Below are positions 26,030 to 34,042 of a stretch of 34,042 bases of DNA, piece by piece. The notes under the pieces were generated by a model. That model saw nothing but the letters and a program-made list of their open reading frames with translations. It did not search any database and was not told the DNA's origin. Origin of the DNA: Pelargonium cotyledonis. Lineage: Eukaryota > Streptophyta > Magnoliopsida > Geraniales > Geraniaceae. Position 1 is the stretch's first letter. Every line of letters starts with the position of its first letter. The stretch spans positions 1 to 34,042 of the forward strand of contig JAYMTA010000231.1 in NCBI GenBank assembly GCA_036897625.1. Direction: 5' to 3'. Both the position numbers and the translations under genes were made by a program.

Positions 26030-29000
26030 CTAATTCATTTCTTGACTATCTAAACACTTCCTGATCCGTTCCTTGGCTTTCTTCTCCAACTGTCGCACCC
26101 TTTCTCTAGTTATTCCAAGTCTTTCGCCGATATTGGCCAATGATCTGGGAATGCCGTCTCCAATGCCATATCTTAGCCTAAGTATCAGACTGTCCCTTGG
26201 CGGGAGAGTTTCTAAGGCGGCGTGTACCTGCTCTATCAATTGTTGATTTGCAAGAGTCTCTATTTCAGGCTCAGTAGTAGGGTCAACAAAATCGTCCTGA
26301 AAACATAAAGAGAGATTTCATTACAACACCTACTCCATTTGCTAGAAAGAGTACACCCAATAAGTATAATCTAATGTAAACGATTAGGTTATTTGTTTTC
26401 AAAGCTTAAAAGACAACAATCTACGTCACTAATTTGTAGTCTCTCGTAGCTAAGTCAACAAAAGCGAAACATGTTTGAGCATCATCATTTAAAGCTTTGG
26501 ACTGCAAGTGATTTGTATAACGATTATACAACACAACTTATCAGAGAAACGGACCAATGAGGTCCAAGATGTAAAATCTAAATAACATATTTCTGGGTTC
26601 ATAATAGAAAGGCATTAAGATGGGTAAGAACAAGGATCTTTTGTGTTGAAGTGGGTCACTCATTATGCACGTGTTGAGCTCACCGATAAAAGAAGATGTG
26701 AGGCTCGCATGTGAGGGCAAGTGTTGAAATGGTAATAAAGTTTAACATCGAATAAATATAAAATGTATGAGCTACATATAATGGTGGAAATGAAACTCTA
26801 CTAACAAGGTTGAACTTTTAATATGGGAAGCTCAAACCATTATATGTAGTCCTATATCAAATTTAACTATAATCAAGACCAAAGGCGGCGAAAATTTCAG
26901 CTTGGCGATGGGGTTCATTTGGCCACTGCTCACTACAAGCTATTTTTGCACTTTCTCTGTCCAAAATGAGTGTCCACTTTCCAATTTTTGTAAAATTTAC
27001 GGGTAAGTTAGTTTGGATTGGACTTTTCCCTTCATCTCTTGTGCGTTCCTCATAACAAACTAAAGGGGTTCTAACTAGTTAATCTTAGGGATATTGCTCA
27101 TAAATCATGCATAGCTAACTAACCAAAAGAGCTTAAAAAAAAAAACAAGTTTTTAGTGCCTATTAGAGGGCCGCATCATCAACTTGAATACAAAAATAGG
27201 CAAGTTAAATGCACATGCAACCCTAATTAAGAGCTATAAATAAACTTAAACTTTAAGTTATTGTAACTTGTAAGGTGTATCAATATGAATTCACCGATGT
27301 GTTTATCATTAAATTTATTTCGTATTAAAAAAATTGTATTATCTTTTTACACGTAATTTATTGTTAATAATCTAATTTATATTTTTCTTCATATGTTTTT
27401 ATCTTATTATTATATAAGTTAAATGATTAAAATTTATACAAATTCTATACCACATGTCACTCGATAATTTTAAATAAGATAATTTAACTGAAACACTATT
27501 ACTTATCTGATAGCAAGGCTGTAATTGTTACTATTGATTTCAATTTGTATTATATAAATTTTACTACTGATTTTTGTCATCATTACCATTTAGCTGATAC
27601 TACAATAAAAGTGAATAATTAAAATAAGTAATAAACCCGAGCAACGCAGAGTTTTATAAACTAGTATATACAAAATGAGGAGGGAACTTCCGAACATAAA
27701 TAGTCATCCAACCTAAACATTTCATATGCAGGAAAATACCAAACATAAACCGCTTTGATCTTACACAAAGCAATTGAGATAAGTAAACTAGTGAATATTA
27801 CCTTGATACGAATATATGCATTTTTCTCAACAGTTTCTTCGAGTGAAATTCGATCTCCTGTATGAAGAAGTAGCCACTCCACTTTAGCAACTTTAATCCC
27901 AACACATTCTGCTAGCTCTTCAGCTGTTGGGTTATGATTTCCATCTAAAGCAAGTAATCTCTTTGCTCTTCCTATCCTATAGAGGAGGAGATGTGTACGT
28001 CTCTGCAAGTTACATGTTAGTTCAGAGTTCAGTCATCGGTATTAAAGTTCAACATTTGACAATTACGCCACGATGACAGAAAGTAGCATACAAGTTTGAG
28101 GTATATGCTTTTTATTGACAATATGCATTTGAGTCAACATTACAAAAATTCACAAACCTCCCGATTATATTTCTAAAATATGCAGGGAAATAAGCGAAAC
28201 CACTCAACCAGACCCAAAATTGTTCTTAAATATAAAGTAAAAAAAAGAAGAAGAAGAAGAAAGAATAATATTGTAATTACCGACAGAGGTTCGAACGTGC
28301 AACTTTCATACATTCCCTTCTGAATTTCATGTCTTATCCAATAGTATGCATATGTTGAAAATCGCCACTTATATTCACATTTGAACCTGTCAATACTCTT
28401 CATGAGACCCCCACATCCTACCTACACATCACAAAAGCAACTAAAAATGAATCATCAACTAGGAACCTAGATTACAATAATCAACCTCATACACACAAAA
28501 ATCTGTTAACATTTCAGCTAAATTGCAACAGTTCAATTGCGAAAACTGAAAATCTTACCATGTCAACTCAAGTTCAAACCAATAAAAATTTCTTATTTTT
28601 CTAAAACTGCCTTTGTCCTTAAATGAGTGTCCGCTTCTTCTTCTTCTTTTTTTTTTTTCCTTTTTTATATGGTATGATAGAAGTACTAATAATCTCTAAA
28701 ATAGGTTGGTTACACTCACTTGAATTTGTTACACTGATTAAACATGGGATATATAAGAGAAAGTGCAACGCTAACTGAAATGATTGATGACCTTTGAGAT
28801 GGCTAAGTTAGTTGATAAACTAAGAGACCCCCAACCCAAAGTCTAAAGATGCCCTTTAAATCATCTCACCCCTACACCCATGAAACCACATATAAACAGA
28901 TTATTCATTCTAATTCATAGCCCTCACCTGAAATAAGTAATGAAGGCTAACACCAGAATTGATATACTTTTTGGCAACATGAAGTACGAGGTATTTATTT

Positions 29001-29528
29001 GCATAGAGTAACCTCTCGTAGCTGCGCATACTATAATAAATGTGGGACTGCAAGGCCCGATAACTAATCCCAACTCCTTCAGCCCATTCAAACATCGTTG
29101 GTTCGCGGCCAAAGTGAGATTTTAACTTACTCTTCACTTTCTCTAGTTTCTTTAAAACCTGTTTACGCATATAAATGTCATGCAAGTATTAGACCTTTCA
29201 TAGTTAAGCATATCTCATACTGAAACTAGATAGGATTCCGAAATAGACCTGTGCTTGAGTAATCAATTCCACCTCTTTTTTGGCTGTCAAACGTTTTGCT
29301 TTATGTGTTGCAAAAAAATATGACAGATAGCAATCAGGATCAAACTCTTCCTTCATGATCATTCTGTATCTTCTTTTTGCCCCTGCCATTTTAGACCTCT
29401 TCTTCATAATAACAGATTTTAGCTTGAGCACCCACCTTTTCTTGGAACGCCGCTCTTGAAGACGTGTTGACCTTACTGTTATTACCTCCTCGAGGGGAAG
29501 CTTTGTCAAACTTCCGGACCCCAATCAG

Positions 29529-29561
<33 letters not shown>

Positions 29562-32261
29562 TTTCATATTTTTTCAACAAAAAGTTTACCAGGACATAAG
29601 AACAAAAAATGGGGGGAAATGAGTCGTAAACAAAAACCAAACCTATGATTAAGCGAATCTTGAAATATTTTAAGGTCCTTATCTAGTCTGGTTGCTTGTT
29701 TTGAGGCTTCCAAAGCTTTCTTTGCATGTGCAATTGCACTACTCAGTTCAACATCCATCAACTTCTTCGTATTGACAGTAGCAGATTGCATTGTTGAGGA
29801 TAGTGATGGGTTTTTGTGTGTTTGTGATGTTGACCATCTGCAACAAAATAATTACTACATAAGCATTACAAGAGGATGTGACACAAGAAAATAGTGTAAA
29901 AAGCTGGAGAGGAGGCAAGGAGCTTATTTCATCTCACTTGGTTTTTAAAACAGGCCCATCAAGCAACTGACGTTCAAAATACTGATCTAATTGCTCAAAG
30001 TAGACGGAGTCCTTTACTTTGCCTGAGGTGCCATTCAACATACGACTCTTATCTGATTTTACCTATATAAAGGAACATGAAAAAAATAAGATTTCAGATA
30101 ACTTGTGGCGAAGGGGTTTCCAGAAAAACTGACAACAAATTAGGCAATTAAATAATTATTGGCGTAGCATCCCTAAAATTCCCCTCCATGTTACAATCGA
30201 AGACAACAAAAATACTAAAGTGTTAAGAAATAATGACAACAGATAATTACTAGTAGAATTTGAGATGAACTGGCACAATTAACATTTAGCAAAATTTAGG
30301 AGAAAAAAACTTCAAAAAGTTTCTCAGTTTTAAGTTTTAACTTTAAAAGACAACACAAACCAAAGAAGAACAAGAAGCATAACTGTGTGTAACTCACCAA
30401 AATAAAATCATGAACCAACTATATCTGAACTTATAGTTTTCCGATGCATAAATAGAGCATATCTGTAACAAGAGTATAACCTTGGATGCTTTGTCTTCCT
30501 TAAATTCAAGCACGAGTGGCTTATAGTCATCACACTGCTCTTGTAAGAGAATTGAGTTTGGCAAATTTCGATTCGAAGAAGCTGTTGGCACAGAGGTAAC
30601 TGCAGGAACTATTCACACAAGAAGAATTAGAATAATAATAATAGAAGAACCTTACGGTATTATGGAATCATGCAAGTAAACCCAAAAAACTAATATATCT
30701 CCCATGACAGAAAATTCATTAATATAACATATACGCATGCCAACAGAAATCAAATACTCCATTTGTCCCAAAATGAGTGTCCTATATGTTATATTATTGT
30801 TCCAAAATAAGTGTACTCTTTCTACTTTAGTAAGCCATTCGTGAATGAATACCAAAATTACCCTATGAGAAGTTAGTTGGAACAACATGAATTTGTTATA
30901 ATCAAGGCAAATGGAGAGTAAACAAAGCACTAAGAAAATCAATAGTTAATTTTTGGAACAAAAAAATGAGACAAATACTCACATTTCATTTTTCACGGGT
31001 GTTCATGTTATGTTGAAAATTGATTTTTTGTTTTTTGTCAAATGAGTCTGGTTATGTTAGTTTGAGAGACACAACACATACATGACCAATTTTTTAGCGG
31101 GCGTAAATGGTTGGCATGACACGACTTGACGAGTTTAAATAAATGGTTTTGGATCTACACGACCCAAACTTACGTATTTGACCCATTCAATTTACTTGGG
31201 ATACATTAAAAATTATTATTAAATGGGAGAATAATTTGTTTAATTAAGTTGGCAGAATAACCTAATTAATAAGACACCCATTTAATAAGGATAAAATAAT
31301 ACATGACACTTTGCGATAGTTTTGATAGTGTCATTTTCTTATATGCTCTGCGCTTGCGAATAGAGTAGCCCATGAGTTATCTCGGTTGCCAGATTCTATG
31401 TTAGAGAGGAGAGAGTTTGTTATGGGTAATATCCCGGATGTTATTGTGAACTTGTTAATGTCTGAATCTTTTTTTCTTTTTTTCTAAAGGAATGTCTGAA
31501 TCTTTTGATTAATAAAAGTGTAACACTTCAAAAAAAAAAAATTTAATAAATAAATAAACAAGTTATTCGAGCCTCCTTACCGAATACCAACAGTACGGGT
31601 GGTATTTGGGTTAAAAGGGGTGAGCTACCCTTGTTGTATACCTCAAGTCTTCTTCTCCGTTGTTTATTATTATATTTCTGTTTTGCAATTTTATCATGTG
31701 GACATTTTCTGTTCATCTTTTTCTCTCTTCGTTTCATTTCTGTTTATTTTAACTAAGCTATTGTTATGAAACTCAAAACTGATAATAAATTGATAGCTAC
31801 ATAGATAATACAATGTTCTGTATTCTAACTTTTTATAAACATTAAAAAGAATCTCCCTGTTTAACACTCAGGCTCGTCCCAATGAATTTGTACACATTTC
31901 CTAAGATCTTCAATATTCGACCAATTCAACTAAAATTTGTGTCTATCCTTAAACTGAAGTCTGGCTATCATTGAGTACAAATAAGATAATCCCAAACCCA
32001 AATGCTTAAACGGTTAAATTTTATATACGAACCTGTGCAGCTGTGCTCATCAAATTTTCAATTGAATATGCAAAAAGTACACCATAACTTCTTGTTTACA
32101 GTAAATCCATATACTTCACAGAAAATTGAAAGCGCATAACCAGAAACAGAACCATATGGAGGGAAAAATGTACCTGGAGAAGCAGAAGAAGCGCAGTTTC
32201 TGTGGTGGGTTCTCGGAAGACACGACGGAGACGAAGCCAGCAAATTCCTTGCAGCCTCCAT
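26030..32261 (-). CDS. SIG6: Plastid RNA polymerase sigma factor, SIG6 type (divergent core)
   Basis: Nuclear-encoded sigma-70 factor that guides the plastid-encoded RNA polymerase to chloroplast promoters. Nine minus-strand exons join in frame: 32174-32261, 30481-30608, 29938-30062, 29643-29837, 29249-29510, 28928-29158, 28281-28421, 27802-28002 and 26030-26296 (545 residues, close to 547 for Arabidopsis SIG6). All introns are GT-AG. The start MEAARNLLASSPS matches the SIG6 beginning and is a serine/arginine-rich transit peptide. A longer in-frame ATG at 32402 is less likely. Residues 319-343 cover regions 2.1-2.2, residues 364-373 (FSTYAYYWIR) region 2.3, and exon 8 region 3. Residues 501-535 are a well-kept region 4.2 helix-turn-helix (GITRERVRQLEKKAKERIR). 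Region 2 is odd: LQEG reads FQVG, the WW pair reads YW, and the usual RTIRLP stretch is replaced without any length change. A diverged but retained factor or a decaying copy are both possible. Confidence 0.92.
26772..26849. repeat. Inverted repeat in SIG6 intron 8
   Basis: Perfect 14-base arms CTACATATAATGGT (26772-26785) and its complement (26836-26849) enclose 50 bases. The setting (26635-26880) reads like a degraded mobile element inside the 1.5-kb intron. Confidence 0.6.
26951..26977. repeat. Stowaway-like terminus in SIG6 intron 8
   Basis: CTCTGTCCAAAATGAGTGTCC resembles the common plant terminus CTCCCTCCGTCCCAAAATGAGTG. No matching right end was found. Confidence 0.4.
28607..28632. repeat. 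Stowaway-like terminus in SIG6 intron 6
   Basis: CTTTGTCCTTAAATGAGTGTCC has the same wording as the other Stowaway-like ends in the window. Only one end is recognisable. Confidence 0.35.
29529..29558. repeat. A30 run (T30 on the SIG6 sense strand) before exon 5
   Basis: This uninterrupted 30-base run lies in SIG6 intron 4 and forms the polypyrimidine tract 18 bases upstream of the exon 5 acceptor at 29510/29511. Such runs vary in length between individuals. Confidence 0.9.
30755..30980. mobile_element. Stowaway-like MITE in SIG6 intron 1
   Basis: The left end TACTCCATTTGTCCCAAAAT and the complement of the right end (AGTATTTGTCTCATTTTTTT) form imperfect inverted termini about 225 bases apart. 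The wording matches plant mariner-type MITEs. There is no coding capacity. Confidence 0.5.
31317..31541 (+). pseudogene. LINE 3' end relic (RNase H tail) in SIG6 intron 1
   Basis: The plus strand encodes ALANRVAHELSRLPDSML and then ERREFVMGNIPDVIVNLL, the end of a plant LINE RNase H domain (the ANxVAHxLAR motif), antisense to SIG6. It is followed by AATAAAAGTG and an A-run at 31530-31541. Stops interrupt the frame upstream. The word AATGTCTGAATCTTTT is present twice, 34 bases apart. A possible AT-rich target duplication, ATTTAATAA, occurs at 31280 and 31541. Confidence 0.7.
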
Positions 32262-32482
32262 CTTCGAGGAACCGAAATCGAAAACAAGAAATGGGTTTTT
32301 AGTTTCCGAATTTAAATTTGGAAAACATTCGGTGGAGGGTTCGAGTGAGTGGATAAAGACGAGTGAAGTGAACGGTAGTTGCTTTTGCTTCTCAATAGCC
32401 ACTTGTTTTTTTTGTTTTTTTTTATCTTTATCCTTTGGGGTCGCTACTTTGAGAAATTAAGATAGTGCCCAGTTCATTGTCT

Positions 32483-32500
32483 TGGGCCTTGGGCCTTGGG
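32483..32500 (-). promoter_or_regulatory. Tandem site II elements in the SIG6 promoter
   Basis: TGGGCC is present at 32483-32488 and 32490-32495, with a further TGGG at 32497, about 225 bases before the SIG6 start codon. Repeated GGCCCA/TGGGCC elements are common in promoters of nuclear genes for organelle gene expression. No TATA box is evident between them and the ATG. Confidence 0.55.
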
Positions 32501-32659
32501 TCGTCCCTTAACTTTTGCTGTTGATATTAGATATGACAATTTGAAACTGAATTCACGGTGCTCAAAAATCGATCTAGAGTATTTCTATAAAATTGGATTC
32601 AATTAAATGTTTTTAATTTAAACTTTTTTATATGTGATGTACAAGAAGGTGTCACGGAC

Positions 32660-32935
32660 CTCACGGTGTCATATTTTCGTGCACCTCTAAGTTAGCGTTC
32701 AAAGAAATTGGGTACTGGCTGCAAGATTTGAACATGAGTTGTGAAAGAGGGAGCAAACAATCTAGCATACCGTAAAGACTATTCAATTCGAAACCTATCG
32801 CAATAGCCGAAATAACACGTTGGGCATCACTTTTTCACAATTATGTTCCGCCAGCCAAGTGGTTTGATCCACGACAATGCTTCATGTATGGCCGCGACTT
32901 CAGCATTGGCACAACCCCACCCACCTCCTTCTCCG
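32660..32935 (-). pseudogene. LINE RNase H relic upstream of SIG6
   Basis: On the minus strand the sequence reads GCANAEVAAIHEALSWI and PLGWRNIIVK, then, after a one-base frameshift in an A-run, SDAQRVISAIAIGF, and finally an ANLEVHE remnant of the ANxVAHxLA motif. These are the ordered motifs of the plant-type RNase H found in LINEs. The frame is broken at about 32832-32840. It reads in the same direction as SIG6 and lies beyond the SIG6 promoter. Confidence 0.7.
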
Positions 32936-33849
32936 TTAAATTTGTTACTATTTTGAAAAAATAATTAAAAAAAAGTTAGTTATTGTGATATGTTTACTAT
33001 TGTATCATTATGATCATGTGGTGAGAGATTCTAACTAGCTTTTTATAAGAATATTATTGACAATTCATACATAACTAACTTACTAGAAAAGGAAACAAGA
33101 CAATCATTTTGAGACAAAAATGCAATTAAAACAAGACACTCATTTTGAGACGGAGGGAGTATAACACGTGCACACAAAAAAACACTTCTTTCAAGACTTG
33201 CCTATAATTAGTGACGATTTAAGATATAATCCGTTTACGTCAATCTGTCCCGTTAGTTTTAAATCATGTTTATGGCTGAACCGTTAACGTCATCGACCGT
33301 TCCGTTACCAAAATACAGTATACAGCAAATCAGGCGTTAAGGCCATCTCCATTAGTACAGTCCGAAACCAGCTACTATCACTCAGTCACTAAAATGATCC
33401 ATTTTAATGCTCTGTTTGGATGCCGAGAAAAGCAACACTATCCGCTTTCTTTTCCCGGAAAATTTTAACACAGTCAAGAATTTAATCGCCACGCCAAATT
33501 GTGTTTGGATATACGGGCTGTCTTGTCTCTGCACTGGTGTGCGTTTTCCTCGACAGTCGTGAGCTTCACTGAAACAGAAGGGGACAAACTGGAGGGCAAA
33601 ACAGGAATTTCCTCACAACTTCCAACACTGGTCAAAGAGTCAGTCTAAGACCCACGCGCCGATGCTGTAAATAGCGCGTGTCGAATTGGGTAGGATAGTA
33701 GGTTACTAGAACAAGTTTCGGTCAAGTGACAGTGCTAAAGTTAGAACTTTAAGGAGAAAGGACGATAATGACCCTCCCCATGCGCGCCATATTGACTGGT
33801 TTCCACACACACGTCATCAGGTGGGCCCCACCGACACTTAGCTGGACCC
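32936..33849. other. Spacer and upstream region of the last gene
   Basis: It contains a Stowaway-like right end (33131-33162, with GACGGAGGGAGTAT) and a 23-base word repeated 35 bases apart at 33093 and 33128. From about 33400 the sequence becomes less AT-rich, with ACGTCA and GGGCCC words expected of a proximal promoter. No gene is seen. Confidence 0.5.
33131..33162. repeat. Stowaway-like right terminus
   Basis: ACACTCATTTTGAGACGGAG followed by GGAGTAT is the canonical reverse complement of the TACTCCCTCCGT terminus. The other end could not be identified. Confidence 0.6.
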
Positions 33850-33857
33850 TATAAAAG
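33850..33857 (+). promoter_or_regulatory. TATA box of the gene starting at 34025
   Basis: TATAAAAG follows a GC-richer stretch with GTGGGCCCCAC. It lies 175 bases before the ATG, giving a leader of roughly 140 bases. Confidence 0.65.
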
Positions 33858-33973
33858 TGCCACGCGAGAACAAATGTGGACCCCACTCCCAAAACCTCAA
33901 TAAAAAGGATCACCCCTTTGTGGGGTCAGTAGAATCCACCAAACCCACTTGTTTTTTGAAAAAATTATTTACA

Positions 33974-34024
33974 AAACCCTAAAATCACTCTTCTTCGTCC
34001 TCTGAACCTCGAATCGAAACCCTA
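33974..34024 (+). promoter_or_regulatory. Two telo-box motifs in the leader of the last gene
   Basis: AAACCCTA occurs at 33974-33981 and 34017-34024, the second directly abutting the ATG. Telo boxes are frequent in leaders of plant genes for translation and cell growth. Confidence 0.6.
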
Positions 34025-34042
34025 ATGGGTTCAGAGACTGTG
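34025..34042 (+). CDS. Start of an unidentified gene (partial, six codons)
   Basis: ATG follows a TATA box, a CT-rich leader and two telo boxes, and the frame reads MGSETV up to the window end. Six residues are too few to name a product. The promoter layout suggests a broadly expressed gene. Confidence 0.6.

Noticed and set aside
32262..32402. Upstream in-frame ATG that would extend SIG6 by 47 residues
   Set aside because: The downstream MEAARNLL start matches the family beginning and gives a normal transit peptide; the extension is most likely untranslated leader.

Overview
The window is nuclear DNA from a flowering plant, most probably a dicot. The coding genes are split by short GT-AG introns and separated by long AT-rich spacers full of small transposon relics. 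Poly-T/poly-A tracts and TA microsatellites are common, and there are no operons, Shine-Dalgarno sites, rRNA or recognisable tRNA genes. I cannot name the species.

Layout. Positions 542-5164 (+) hold an intact nine-exon CDC48/p97 AAA-ATPase of 807 residues. Positions 11163-11348 (+) hold a single-exon DVL/ROTUNDIFOLIA-like (RTFL) small polypeptide of 61 residues. Positions 19181-19791 (-) hold a small three-exon gene for a secreted cysteine-rich, defensin-like peptide of 91 residues; its exons are each too short to stand out as open frames. Positions 26030-32261 (-) hold a nine-exon plastid sigma factor of the SIG6 type, 545 residues, open throughout but strongly altered in its core promoter-recognition region. 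A further gene begins at 34025 (+) and runs off the end, so only its promoter and first six codons are present.

Between the genes lie LINE-derived relics: a zinc-knuckle plus RNase H fragment at 14226-15160, RNase H tails at 31317-31541 and 32660-32935, and two short retroposons with clear target-site duplications at 7326-7878 and 16493-17257. There are also three members of one MITE family that share a well-kept 53-bp core (8876-9092, 15506-15719, 22186-22358), and several Stowaway-like termini, three of them in SIG6 introns.

The genes do not form a pathway. CDC48 serves ubiquitin-dependent protein extraction, SIG6 directs the plastid-encoded RNA polymerase, RTFL peptides affect organ shape, and the defensin-like peptide is presumably secreted. 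The two most interesting items are the two-module cysteine-rich peptide gene, which looks like the result of an exon duplication, and the SIG6 protein, whose region 2 has lost residues that are nearly invariant in sigma factors although the reading frame, the splice sites and region 4.2 are all intact.
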